From assembly GCF_001546115.1 (NCBI RefSeq), contig NZ_KQ955209.1, positions 545,949 through 609,948 of the forward strand: a DNA stretch of 64,000 bases, given 5' to 3'. This DNA comes from Paracoccus aminovorans. Lineage in GTDB: Bacteria > Pseudomonadota > Alphaproteobacteria > Rhodobacterales > Rhodobacteraceae. The notes under the pieces are model-generated. The model searched no databases. It was not told the origin of the DNA and saw nothing but the letters and a program-made list of their open reading frames with translations. Made by a program: the position numbers and the translations under genes. Positions 42,776-51,693 of the stretch are shown piece by piece; position 1 is the first letter of the stretch, and every line of letters starts with the position of its first letter.

Positions 42776-44509
42776 TCATGCGGCCAGGGATCCTGCCGGC
42801 TGCCAGCCGCCTTGATGCAAAGGCAAGTATTTCTGGAATCGCGCCCCCGCAACCACTGAAACCAACACTCCCGAGCGGTTCCCGCCGGGAGTTTTGCTTT
42901 TCGTGCCGGTCTGTCTGTCCTGACGCGCCACCCATTCCAGGATCGTCGCCAGATCGCCATGCAGGCGGGCGAAAACTTCGCCGCGCTTCGGTCCCGGCGT
43001 GAGGACGATCTTCTCGATCAATACGCGGAGCTGGTCGGCGGATTCGGCTCGGGTCTCGGGGTGGTTCAGGGCTTCGCTCAGTTCGGCGACCCGTCGGGCG
43101 TAGATCTGCGCCGCCGCCGGCAGGATGTCCGGCGTGTCCTGCGGAGTGTTGTCGAGCAGCTCGGTCAACTCGGCCTTGCGCGCCTCCAGCTTGTCCATCT
43201 CGCCCTTCATGCTCGGATGGAACATGCCGGCCTTGATGGCCTCGATAACGCCGCGAATGTCCTTCTCGACCTTGGCCAGGTCGCTGCGCCAGGCATTGCC
43301 GCTGCTGCGGCGCTCGCGGTTGAGCCGGTTCATCTCCTCGGCATAGGCCTTCATCGCGTCGGCGGCGATTTCCGGGGCCATCAGTTTCGTCTGGATGCCG
43401 GCCAGTACGCGGCTTTCCAGTTCCTGCTGGCGGATGGTCACCTTGTTGGCGCAGGTGCCCTTGCTGATATGGTTCGAGCAGGCGAAGCGGCCGGCGCCGC
43501 GCAGCGCGTAGGGGCCGCCACAGCAGCCGCAGAACACCAGCCCCGACAGCAGCGATTTTGGGCGATGCGTTGCGTTGAGCCGGTTGTCGCGATGGTGCCT
43601 GCGAACCGCCTCGGTGACGTTGACATACTTTTCGGCGATCTCTGCCTGCCGGGTCTTCACCGCGTTCCAGAGTTCTTGATCTACGATGCGCAACTCGGGC
43701 ACCTCGGTGATCACCCATTCGGATTCCGGGTTCATGCGCGAGACCCGCTTGCCGGTGCGCGGATCCTTGACGTAGCGCATGCGGTTCCAGACCAGGCGGC
43801 CGATATAGATCTCGTTGTTGACCAGCCCAGTGCCGCGCTTGACGTGGCCGCGAATGGTGGTGTCGCCCCAGGGCTTGCCGCCGGGGCCGGGGACGCCTTC
43901 GTCGTTCAGGGTCTTGGCGATGGTCTTGGGGCCGATGCCGGCGGCGAAGTCCCGGAAGATACGGCGAACGATCTCGGCTTCCCGCGGTTCGATCTCGCGG
44001 TCGCCGCGGATCGGGTCGCCGCGGGCATCGAGTTGCTTGACCACCCGGTAGCCGAAGGAGATGCCGCCGCCGGATTTGCCGTCCTCGACCCGGCCGCGCA
44101 GCCCGCGATGAGTCTTGGCGGCGAGATCCTTCAGGAACAGTGCATTCATCGTGCCTTTGAGCCCGACATGTAACTCGCTGATCTCGCCTTCGGCGAGGGT
44201 AAAGATCGGCACCCCGGCGAATTGCAGATGTTTGAACAGGGTCGCGACATCGGCCTGGTCGCGGCTGATCCGGTCCAGCGCTTCGGCCAGCACCATGTCG
44301 AAGCGACCCGCCTGCGCGTCCTGCAGCAACGACTGGATGCCGGGGCGCAGGATCATGCTGGAGCCGGAGATGCCCGCGTCCTGATACATGTCGACGATCC
44401 GCCAGCCTTCCTTCTTCGCCCGGTCGCGGCAGATGCGGAACTGGTCCTCGATCGAGGCCTCGCGCTGCTGGTCGGAGGAATAGCGGGCGTAAAGGGCAAT
44501 GCGGGTCAT
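42776..44509 (-). CDS. Large serine recombinase (integrase)
   Basis: The 577-residue protein has a resolvase domain with nucleophile Ser in ALYARYSSDQQ and the helix EALDRISRDQADVATLFKHL. A recombinase domain follows (GISFGYRVVKQLD), then a zinc ribbon with two CxxC pairs (FCGCCGGPYALRGAGRFACS) and a coiled coil (MNRLNRERRSSGNAWRSDLA onward). This is the layout of phage- and ICE-type large serine integrases, which recombine attB with attP. It is full length. It lies beside a decayed arsC and an unrelated metabolic operon, which suggests it sits at the edge of an integrated or decaying element. Confidence 0.9.
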   Translation of the reverse strand: MTRIALYARYSSDQQREASIEDQFRICRDRAKKEGWRIVDMYQDAGISGSSMILRPGIQSLLQDAQAGRFDMVLAEALDRISRDQADVATLFKHLQFAGVPIFTLAEGEISELHVGLKGTMNALFLKDLAAKTHRGLRGRVEDGKSGGGISFGYRVVKQLDARGDPIRGDREIEPREAEIVRRIFRDFAAGIGPKTIAKTLNDEGVPGPGGKPWGDTTIRGHVKRGTGLVNNEIYIGRLVWNRMRYVKDPRTGKRVSRMNPESEWVITEVPELRIVDQELWNAVKTRQAEIAEKYVNVTEAVRRHHRDNRLNATHRPKSLLSGLVFCGCCGGPYALRGAGRFACSNHISKGTCANKVTIRQQELESRVLAGIQTKLMAPEIAADAMKAYAEEMNRLNRERRSSGNAWRSDLAKVEKDIRGVIEAIKAGMFHPSMKGEMDKLEARKAELTELLDNTPQDTPDILPAAAQIYARRVAELSEALNHPETRAESADQLRVLIEKIVLTPGPKRGEVFARLHGDLATILEWVARQDRQTGTKSKTPGGNRSGVLVSVVAGARFQKYLPLHQGGWQPAGSLAA

Positions 44510-44824
44510 GGCTGGGCTCCCGGATGCGATCTGCGACGATGGCGGCACCTGCCGCCGCGTTGGTGTTCTGTGCCCGGCTACCGGGCTGGTCATGAAGCCA
44601 AGTCGCACCGCAATTCCGCGGCGGAGGCTCCTGATCTGGTAAAACACCCGTCGCGGGTCCCGTACTGGACCTGCGGAAATAGGCGTCGAGCGCGGCTCCG
44701 CAGGTCGTCGCTTCAATACTGGCTGCGATCCGTGCCGCATGTCCAGAAGTAATTGTCGGTTGCTGAAGGCGGCGGTGCGCTCCTTGCCACTGCTGTGCGC
44801 GAAGTTTTCCGTGAATGGCAAGGA
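44510..44824. other. 315-bp gap upstream of the recombinase
   Basis: No gene recognised. It should contain the promoter of the recombinase. I see no clear terminator, RNA or repeat in it. Confidence 0.4.
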
Positions 44825-45181
44825 TCATGGTTCTTTCAGATCAGGAGCTCGCTGGGCGCGCCGAGCTTCCCGGTCGCGGGGTTCGGGAGACGTCTCCTGC
44901 TGGTTCCTGAACTGCTCCCTGGCGATCTGACGGCCGATGATCTGCGCCAATGCGCGCACCGCTTGCTTGGCTGCTTGGCCGGAGGCTGGCTTCCGACCGG
45001 GCGAAACAACCTCGACGATCAGCTTCTGTGGAACTGGTGCGGCCATCCCGACACCCCGCTTCAGTTGCGTTTCCTTGAGCGAAGCAGGGATCGAGGCTTC
45101 AGGGAAGGCGCTTCTGCCGGATGGCGTAGCGGGGGATAGACAGGGGTAGAAATCGGACAACTTCAGACCCTCCAGAAGCAC
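44825..45181 (-). CDS. Hypothetical protein upstream of the recombinase
   Basis: The 118-residue frame has a plausible core (MAAPVPQKLIVEVVSPGRKP, then SGQAAKQAVRALAQIIGRQI) and a charged tail ending RDREARRAQRAPDLKEP. The first ~45 residues are less convincing, and an internal ATG (residue 46) may be the true start. It has the same orientation as the recombinase and probably belongs to the same element. I recognise no domain; a helical DNA- or protein-binding accessory is possible. Confidence 0.5.
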   Translation of the reverse strand: MLLEGLKLSDFYPCLSPATPSGRSAFPEASIPASLKETQLKRGVGMAAPVPQKLIVEVVSPGRKPASGQAAKQAVRALAQIIGRQIAREQFRNQQETSPEPRDREARRAQRAPDLKEP

Positions 45182-45227
45182 GTTTTTGCTAACACCTCCA
45201 GAGAGCTCTAACGATGGCGTCCATTAC

Positions 45228-45256
45228 TAATGTCAACTTTAAGATTGTTGACATTA
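45228..45256. promoter_or_regulatory. 29-bp inverted repeat upstream of livH
   Basis: TAATGTCAAC and GTTGACATTA form a perfect 10-bp inverted repeat around a 9-bp spacer, 56 bp upstream of the livH start. A dyad this long and AT-rich in a GC-rich genome is very likely an operator for the liv operon. The GntR regulator encoded at 50835 is the obvious candidate binder. Confidence 0.6.
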
Positions 45257-45312
45257 AGACAAAGAATCCGCACCCTTCGAATCAGCGGAGCATTCGGAGG
45301 GAGGAGCCGAAA

Positions 45313-46179
45313 ATGCTTGCACTATCGTTGGTCCTGAACGGTATCGTTCTGGGCTCGGTACTGCTCTTGTTCAGCCTTGGGCTGACCTTGATCTACGGTG
45401 TTGGCCGTATCGTAAATTTTGCTCATGGCGCTTTGTTCAGCGCCGGAGCCATGGCCGGCGTCTGGCTGGTCGCATCTGGCGTTCCGTTCGGCCTCGCGCT
45501 GGTCGTCGCGCCGGTGGGGGTGGGACTGATCGGCGTGCTGATCGACTGGGCGATCCTTGCCCGGATCCGCGATCGTCCGATGGTGGACAGCCTGCTTCTG
45601 ACCTTCGGCCTGGCGCTGCTCATCACCGGGATTCTCTATGAACTTGGCGGTCGCAATGTCCAGATCATGCCCATCCCCCAGGTCTTGGGCGGCGTGATCT
45701 CGATGGGTGGCATCAGCCTGCCGGCCTACCGCATCTTCGTCTCGATCTTGGCGGTGGCACTGACGGTTGCGCTGATCCTGTTCCTGAAGAACTCGAAATG
45801 GGGCTTGCGCGTGCGCGCCGCCAACGACGACCCCGAAATGGGCGCATGTATCGGCATCGACCGCGAGCGGCTGATGCACTCGGTCGTGGGGGTCAGCGCA
45901 GCACTGGCCGCTGCGTCCGGAGTCGCGGCCGCGCCGATCTTCACCGCCCATGCGGTGGTCGGCGACAAGATCCTGATCCTGGCCTTCATGACGGTCATTC
46001 TCGGTGGTCTCGGCAGCTTGCGTGGGGCGGTGGTCGCCGCCTACGTCGTCGGCCTGATCCTTGTCTTCGGCGAGGGCTATTTCGGCGGCCAGTTGGCGCT
46101 GATGCTGCTGTTCATCATGGTCATGGCGATGCTGATCAACTGGCCGCGCGGATTTTTCGGCGAAGGGAGAACGGAATGA
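45313..46179 (+). CDS. livH: Branched-chain amino-acid-type ABC permease, LivH
   Basis: The 288-residue inner-membrane protein has about eight helices and the LivH signature LIYGVGRIVNFAHGALFSAG at its N terminus. An EAA-like loop follows (RVRAANDDPEMGACIGIDRE). GGAGGGAGG precedes ATG 45313; upstream in-frame codons are AT-rich leader and contain the operator dyad. First gene of livHMGF. Despite the name, such transporters also carry urea, amides, aromatic acids and short carboxylates. Confidence 0.9.
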   Translation: MLALSLVLNGIVLGSVLLLFSLGLTLIYGVGRIVNFAHGALFSAGAMAGVWLVASGVPFGLALVVAPVGVGLIGVLIDWAILARIRDRPMVDSLLLTFGLALLITGILYELGGRNVQIMPIPQVLGGVISMGGISLPAYRIFVSILAVALTVALILFLKNSKWGLRVRAANDDPEMGACIGIDRERLMHSVVGVSAALAAASGVAAAPIFTAHAVVGDKILILAFMTVILGGLGSLRGAVVAAYVVGLILVFGEGYFGGQLALMLLFIMVMAMLINWPRGFFGEGRTE

Positions 46180-47177
46180 CCGGAGCAACCCTATCAGAGC
46201 GCCGCACGCGCAGCCGGGGCGGGCTGATCGGCTTGGCCATCGTCGCGCTGGCCGGCATCGTCCTGCCTTTTGCGAGTGCGGGCCAGCCGTTTCTGCTGAT
46301 GCTGGCATCGCATGCCCTGATCGCGGCAATCCTCGCGCTCAGCCTAGACATGCTGACCGGCAATACCGGATTGCTGTCTTTCGGACATGCCGCCTGGTTC
46401 GGCTTCGGCTCATACGTCGCGGGGCTGCTGTCGAAAAGCGCCAGTTCCGACATTGTCGTGCTGAGCCTGCTGACGCTGGCAGCCACGGTCCTGGTTGCCG
46501 GGGTCATCGGGGCGGTTCTGGTGCGCCAGATCGGCAAGACCTTCGCCATCCTGACCCTTGCGCTCAGCCAGATCATGTTTGCCATCGTCTTCGTCTTCTC
46601 CGACATCACCGGGGGCGAGGACGGGCTGCAGGGCATTCCCATGGCCACGTTCCTCGGGATGCAGATCGTCAGCCCGACCACCTGGTATGCAATTCTGCTG
46701 GTTGCGCTGCTGCTAGCGCTGGCGGGGGCGTTGCATCTGCGCCGCTCGCCGCTCGGCCGGGCCTGGCTGGCCATCCGTGAGAACGGTGAGCGGGCACGCT
46801 TCATCGGCATGAACGTCAACAAGCTGAAGCTGATGTCCTATGTTATCTCGGCCGGGCTCGCCTCTCTTGCCGGTGTTTTGTTCGTGCTGTTCAACGGTGC
46901 TACCTCGCCCGATCTGCTGCACTGGCTCGAGTCGGGCAAGGTGCTGATGTATGTCGTCCTCGGCGGCGTCGGCACCATCTTCGGCCCGGTGATCGGTGCG
47001 GTGGTCTTCACGCTGGCCGAACATTACGTCAGCACCTTTACCGATGCCTGGCTGATCTATTTCGGCGCGCTTTTCGTGCTGATCGTCATCGTCGCGCCGG
47101 GCGGGCTGTTCGGTGGCGCGGCGCGGATCGCCGAACGCCTGTCGGCCCGTAAGTCGGGACGGAGGACCGCGCAATGA
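46176..47177 (+). CDS. livM: Branched-chain amino-acid-type ABC permease, LivM
   Basis: The 333-residue permease has the LivM signature DMLTGNTGLLSFGHAAWFGF and the cytoplasmic loop SPLGRAWLAIRENGERARFI. It overlaps livH by 4 bp at the start and livG by 4 bp at the end, so the whole set is translationally coupled. Confidence 0.9.
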   Translation: MTGATLSERRTRSRGGLIGLAIVALAGIVLPFASAGQPFLLMLASHALIAAILALSLDMLTGNTGLLSFGHAAWFGFGSYVAGLLSKSASSDIVVLSLLTLAATVLVAGVIGAVLVRQIGKTFAILTLALSQIMFAIVFVFSDITGGEDGLQGIPMATFLGMQIVSPTTWYAILLVALLLALAGALHLRRSPLGRAWLAIRENGERARFIGMNVNKLKLMSYVISAGLASLAGVLFVLFNGATSPDLLHWLESGKVLMYVVLGGVGTIFGPVIGAVVFTLAEHYVSTFTDAWLIYFGALFVLIVIVAPGGLFGGAARIAERLSARKSGRRTAQ

Positions 47178-47929
47178 TCATCCTGGAAGTCAGTGAACTG
47201 ACCAAGCATTTCGGTGGGTTGAAGGCGGTGAACGGGGTGAACCTGCGGGTGCAGCGGGGATCGATCCACTCGATCATCGGGCCGAATGGCGCGGGCAAGA
47301 CCACGTTGTTCAACCTCATCACCGGCTCGATCCGTCCCATGTCCGGCACCGTCCTGTTCGAAGGGCAGGACATCACCGGCTGGCCGCCCGAGCGGCTGGC
47401 GCGCGGCGGGGTTGCCCGCACGTTCCAGCGCACCAGCATCTTCATGGACCTGCCGGTGCTGGAGAACGTCATGCTGGCGATCCGGTCGCGCGAAGGGCGC
47501 TCTGCCGCGCTATGGCAGTCGCACCAGCACGAGGACGAGGACGCCGACGAGGCGCGGGGTATCCTTGCCAGCGTCGGGCTGCGCGGGCGCGAGGATGCGA
47601 AGGCCGGAATGCTGGCGCATGGCTATCAGCGCGCGCTGGACATCGCCATCGGCCTTGCGCTGAAGCCGCGGCTGATCCTGATGGACGAACCACTGGCCGG
47701 CATGTCGCGCGGCGACCGCGAGACCATCGCCTCGCTGATCACCCTGCTGCGCGATACCATGGGCCTGACCATCATCGTGGTCGAGCATGACGTGGGCATG
47801 ATCATGCGGCTGTCCGACCGGATCACCGTCATGCAGCACGGCACCGTCATCGCCGATGCCCCGCCCGAGGAAATCCGCGGCAACGAGGCCGTCCGTCAAG
47901 CCTATCTGCATGGGAGTTTCGCGGAATGA
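47174..47929 (+). CDS. livG: ABC ATPase, LivG
   Basis: The 251-residue ATPase has Walker A GPNGAGKTT, the LivG-type segment GVARTFQRTSIF, Walker B RLILMDEPLAGM, and the switch His in VVEHDVGMIMRLSD. The signature region is degenerate (MLAHGYQRALDIAIGLA rather than a clear SGGQ), which is common in LivG proteins where LSYGxQR is used. It pairs with LivF. Confidence 0.9.
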   Translation: MIILEVSELTKHFGGLKAVNGVNLRVQRGSIHSIIGPNGAGKTTLFNLITGSIRPMSGTVLFEGQDITGWPPERLARGGVARTFQRTSIFMDLPVLENVMLAIRSREGRSAALWQSHQHEDEDADEARGILASVGLRGREDAKAGMLAHGYQRALDIAIGLALKPRLILMDEPLAGMSRGDRETIASLITLLRDTMGLTIIVVEHDVGMIMRLSDRITVMQHGTVIADAPPEEIRGNEAVRQAYLHGSFAE

Positions 47930-48633
47930 ACGCCGTGCTTCGCTACGACAACCTGTCGGCTTTCTATGGCGTCAGCCAGATCCTGCACGGGCTCAGCTTC
48001 GACGTGCCGGCCGCTTCGGTGACCTGCCTTCTGGGCCTGAACGGCATGGGCAAGACCACGACGCTGCGCGCCACCATGGGGCTGGTTGACCGGACCGAGG
48101 GCCGGATCACCCTGAACGGCCGGGAAGTGACCGGCCCGACCTTTCGCCGCGCCCAGATGGGGGTGACGCTGGTGCCCGAGGATCGCAAGGTCTTTGCCAA
48201 TCTGACGGTCGAGGAAAACCTGGAAGTCGCGCGCCGGCCGACCGGATCGGGGCAGGACTTCACCATTGCCGAGGCGGTCGAGATCTTTCCCCGCCTGGGC
48301 GAGCGGATGGGCCAGAAGGCCGGCACGATGAGCGGCGGCGAGCAGCAGATGCTGGTCGTGGCCCGCGCCATGCTGGCCAACCCGGCCTACATGATGCTGG
48401 ACGAGCCGACCGAGGGCCTGTCGCCCAGCTATGTCGGCGCCATCGCCCAATCCATCGAAGAGGCGCGCAAGCGCGGCATCGGGGTCATCCTGGTCGAACA
48501 GAGCATCCCGCTGGCGCTTTCGGTCGGGGATGCCTTCCACATTGTCGAGAACGGCCAGATCAGCCGCAGCTACACGCGCGATGAGGCGCTGGCGGATCGG
48601 GAAGGGCTGGAGCGGATGCTGACGGTCGAGTGA
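47926..48633 (+). CDS. livF: ABC ATPase, LivF
   Basis: The 235-residue ATPase has Walker A GLNGMGKTT, signature MSGGEQQMLVVARAML, Walker B YMMLDEPTEGLSP and the LivF-type VTLVPEDRKVFANLTVEENL. It overlaps livG by 4 bp. An 87-bp gap separates it from the acyl-CoA synthetase. Confidence 0.9.
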   Translation: MNAVLRYDNLSAFYGVSQILHGLSFDVPAASVTCLLGLNGMGKTTTLRATMGLVDRTEGRITLNGREVTGPTFRRAQMGVTLVPEDRKVFANLTVEENLEVARRPTGSGQDFTIAEAVEIFPRLGERMGQKAGTMSGGEQQMLVVARAMLANPAYMMLDEPTEGLSPSYVGAIAQSIEEARKRGIGVILVEQSIPLALSVGDAFHIVENGQISRSYTRDEALADREGLERMLTVE

Positions 48634-48720
48634 TCCGCACGGGCAAATATAAACGGGTTGAAACGGCGGCTGCCGCCATCGGGCACGGCTGCGCTTCACG
48701 GAACAATATTCAGGAACGAG

Positions 48721-50832
48721 ATGAAAACCGAAATCGAATCCAAGGAACTTCTGGCGCGCTACGGGATCGAGACCACGCTGCCGGAACTGGCGGCCTCGCC
48801 GGAGGAGGCGCATGCCATCGTCGCGCGGATCGGCGCGCCCTGCGCGCTGAAGGTCGTCTCGGCCGATATCGTCCACAAGGTCGATGCTGGCGGTGTCCGC
48901 CTGTCGGTCACGGCGGAAGGGGCGGCGGATGCCTGGCGGTCGATCATGGACGCCTGCAGGGCCTCGTACCCTTCGGCGCGCATCGACGGCGTGCTGGTCG
49001 AGGAAATGGTGTCGGCGGGGCTTGAAGTCTTCATCGGCGGGCGGATCGATCCGGATTACGGGCCGGTAGTGCTGTTCGGCGCCGGCGGCAGCGGGGTAGA
49101 GCAACGCGGTAAGCCTGTTGCCGCGCTTGCGCCGCTGACGGAGACGGAGGCCCGGTCGATGATCGATGCGGCCTTCCCGGCCCCCTTCGCGGCCGAGGAT
49201 GCGGTCGGCCGTGTCGCGCTGGTCCGCTGCCTGATGGCGGTGGGCGGGCCGGAGGGCATGCTGCTGAACGAGGACATCGCCGAGCTTGACATCAACCCGA
49301 TCATCCTTTCCGGCGCCCGCGCGGTCGCGGTCGATGCGGTGGCGGGCGGCGAACGCCCTGCCGCCACTCCGCGCGGCGCGGCCGAGACCGCCGCCGCGCT
49401 TGACGCCCGCCGTGCCAAGCTGTCCGGGATGGGGGCGCTGTTCAATCCCAAGGCCATCGCTTTCGTTGGCGCCTCGACCTCGCCCGACAAGTTGGGCCAT
49501 CACATGATCCGCAACCTGGTCGATTTCGGCTTCACCGGCCCGATCTATCCGATCCACCCCAGCGCCGACGAGATCTGCGGCCTCAAGGCCTATCCGACGA
49601 TCACCGATGCGCCGGACGGGATCGACCGCGCGCTGGTCGCCGTCGCCAGCCATCGCGTGCCCGACGTGCTGGCCGAATGCCGCGCCAAGGGGGTCAAGCT
49701 GGCGCAGGTGCTGACGGCGGGCTTCGCCGAGTTTTCCAGCGACAGCGCCGACCTGGAATGCCGGATGCTGGAACAGGTCGCGGACGGGGCGATGCGCATG
49801 GTCGGGCCGAACTGCATCGGCACCTTTTCGGCCAGCTCGCGCATGGCGATCGGGGCGGCGCGCTACAACCCGACCGAGGGCGGCGGCATCACTTTCTTCT
49901 CGCAAAGCGGCACCTTTGCCGGCGACGTGGTGCGCAGGGCGCAGGTCTGGGGTCTGCCGCTTGGGCGGGCCTTGTCCTGCGGCAACTGCTCGGACGTGGA
50001 CATGGTCGATCTGCTGCTGCAGGCCGCGCAGGATCCCGAGACGAAGATCATCGCCTTCTACATGGAATCCCTGCGTGATCCGGGGCTGTTCTTCCGCGCG
50101 GCGGCGGCGCTGGAGAAGCCGGTGGTAATCCTGCGCGGGGCCCAGACCGAGCAGGGTCAGGTCGCGGCCTCCAGCCACACGGCGGCGATGGCGACCGACA
50201 GCCTGTTGTGGGCCGCGGCGCTGGCGCAGTCCGGGGTCATCCAGGTCTCGAATGTGGACGACCTGATGGACACGCTGCTGGCGCTGACCGCGCATGGGCG
50301 GGGACCGGGCGCGCGGCTGGCGATCTTCGGCTCGGGCGGCGGGGTCAGCGTCACCGCCTCGGATGCGGCGGCGCGGGCGGGGCTGGTGGTGCCTGCGCTC
50401 GACCCGGCCACCGAGGAAGGGCTGAGGCGCTTCGGTATTCCCGGCACCAGCGTCGCCAATCCCATCGACATCCCGGTCTGGGGCCTGCGCGACGGCGAGC
50501 GCTACATCTTTGAGGAAATCATCAACCTGCTGAAGGTGTCGCCGGTCATCGACCGGGTGGTGGTCTTCGTGGAGATGGGCTGGGTGCTCGATTTCATGGA
50601 CAGCGACGAGGCCGGTCTGGTCGCCCTGGAACGGATCTGCGATTCCATTGCCCGTGCGCGTCCTGACGGCGCGGCGATGTCGCTGGCATTGCGCAGTTCG
50701 GGCGACAAGTACCAGGACGATTTCGTCCGCGACCAGCGCGTGAAGTTCCTGAAACAAGGAATTTCGGTGTATCAATCGACATCACGGGCCGTTCGTGCTC
50801 AGGCAAGACTGGTTCACGGCAAAGGGATGTAG
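48721..50832 (+). CDS. ADP-forming acyl-CoA synthetase (NDP-forming acetate-CoA ligase family)
   Basis: The 703-residue fused protein has the ATP-grasp (beta) domain first (ELLARYGIETTLPELAASPE, then KVVSADIVHKVDAGGVRLSV) and the CoA-binding/ligase (alpha) part second (FNPKAIAFVGASTSPDKLGH; SQSGTFAGDVV; the likely phospho-His in ASSHTAAMATD). It activates a carboxylate to its CoA thioester with ATP, giving ADP. Placed between a Liv-type importer and enoyl-CoA hydratase/acryloyl-CoA reductase genes, it is the likely entry step for the imported acid. Confidence 0.87.
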   Translation: MKTEIESKELLARYGIETTLPELAASPEEAHAIVARIGAPCALKVVSADIVHKVDAGGVRLSVTAEGAADAWRSIMDACRASYPSARIDGVLVEEMVSAGLEVFIGGRIDPDYGPVVLFGAGGSGVEQRGKPVAALAPLTETEARSMIDAAFPAPFAAEDAVGRVALVRCLMAVGGPEGMLLNEDIAELDINPIILSGARAVAVDAVAGGERPAATPRGAAETAAALDARRAKLSGMGALFNPKAIAFVGASTSPDKLGHHMIRNLVDFGFTGPIYPIHPSADEICGLKAYPTITDAPDGIDRALVAVASHRVPDVLAECRAKGVKLAQVLTAGFAEFSSDSADLECRMLEQVADGAMRMVGPNCIGTFSASSRMAIGAARYNPTEGGGITFFSQSGTFAGDVVRRAQVWGLPLGRALSCGNCSDVDMVDLLLQAAQDPETKIIAFYMESLRDPGLFFRAAAALEKPVVILRGAQTEQGQVAASSHTAAMATDSLLWAAALAQSGVIQVSNVDDLMDTLLALTAHGRGPGARLAIFGSGGGVSVTASDAAARAGLVVPALDPATEEGLRRFGIPGTSVANPIDIPVWGLRDGERYIFEEIINLLKVSPVIDRVVVFVEMGWVLDFMDSDEAGLVALERICDSIARARPDGAAMSLALRSSGDKYQDDFVRDQRVKFLKQGISVYQSTSRAVRAQARLVHGKGM

Positions 50833-50834
50833 AA

Positions 50835-51593
50835 TTGACCAATCGCGCTTCCAGCAATCCACAAACCCCGACATTCGGCACTCATGTCGATCTGGCCAGG
50901 ACATTCCGGACCGATCCGGCCGAGGGTATGCAAACCCTGCCCGAGCAACTCAGCGCCCGGATCATGGCATTGATCATCAACGGCGAGTTCGAGCCGGGTC
51001 AGAGATTGCAGGAAAGCGCATTGGCCGAACGGTTCGAGGTCAGTCGCGGTCCGATCAGGGAAGCGCTACGGATTCTGGAGCGTGAGGGGCTGGTGACCAT
51101 GGCCTCGCGCCGCGGCGCCAGCGTCACCCGGCTGACCGCCGCGCGGTTGCGTGACATCTTCAATGTGCGCGCGGCATTGATGGGCATATGCGCCGAGGAA
51201 CTTGCCGAACGTCGGGACCCCGAGGTTCAGTCGATTGTGGACGAAGGAACCAGAAGCCTTCTGGCGGCCAACAAGGCTGGTGATGAGGAGGAGTTCATCG
51301 CCATCGTCTATCAACTCAGCATGTATGTCGCCGAGGCGGCCGGAAACGAGATCGCGCGCTCGATCCTGTTCTCGCTGGGCCGGCAGACCCTACCGCTGAC
51401 GCGACGCCTGTTCCAGGACGAGGCCGAACGCCTGACCTGGGCCGGCAACTGGCAGGCGATCAGCGAGGCGATCCGCGCGGGCGATCCCGTCCGGGCGCGT
51501 CAGGCCGTGCGAAAGCTGATGGCCGATATCACCGTAGGCGATCTGGCCATACACGAGCGGCTCGAAAAGGAGCGACGTTCGGCCGGAGCATAA
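50835..51593 (+). CDS. GntR-family regulator, FadR/FCD subgroup
   Basis: The 252-residue protein has the GntR winged HTH (ALIINGEFEPGQRLQESALA, then EVSRGPIREALRILEREGLV) and a helical FCD ligand-binding domain. The family usually represses organic-acid uptake and breakdown genes and is released by the substrate. The start is uncertain: TTG 50835 directly follows the ligase stop, while ATG 50928 (MQTLPEQLSARIMA) gives a more usual N terminus. It may bind the dyad at 45228-45256. Confidence 0.85.
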   Translation: MTNRASSNPQTPTFGTHVDLARTFRTDPAEGMQTLPEQLSARIMALIINGEFEPGQRLQESALAERFEVSRGPIREALRILEREGLVTMASRRGASVTRLTAARLRDIFNVRAALMGICAEELAERRDPEVQSIVDEGTRSLLAANKAGDEEEFIAIVYQLSMYVAEAAGNEIARSILFSLGRQTLPLTRRLFQDEAERLTWAGNWQAISEAIRAGDPVRARQAVRKLMADITVGDLAIHERLEKERRSAGA

Positions 51594-51629
51594 TCAACGG
51601 GTTCACAACGCGGGAACGAACCCGGTCGT

Positions 51630-51653
51630 CGGCGCCTCGGGGAGGGGGCGCCG
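51630..51653 (+). other. Intercistronic GC hairpin before the binding-protein gene
   Basis: CGGCGCC (51630-51636) pairs with GGCGCCG (51647-51653) in the 100-bp gap between gntR and the substrate-binding protein. There is no T-run. It may stabilise the downstream mRNA so that the binding protein is made in excess. Confidence 0.45.
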
Positions 51654-51693
51654 GGAGGTATCTTATGCCCGCATTGCGAGAGTGGAGGAGAAA

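Noticed and set aside
42776..44509. The recombinase as a transposon resolvase
   Set aside because: At 577 residues, with a zinc ribbon and coiled coil, it is far longer than resolvases and matches integrase-type large serine recombinases.
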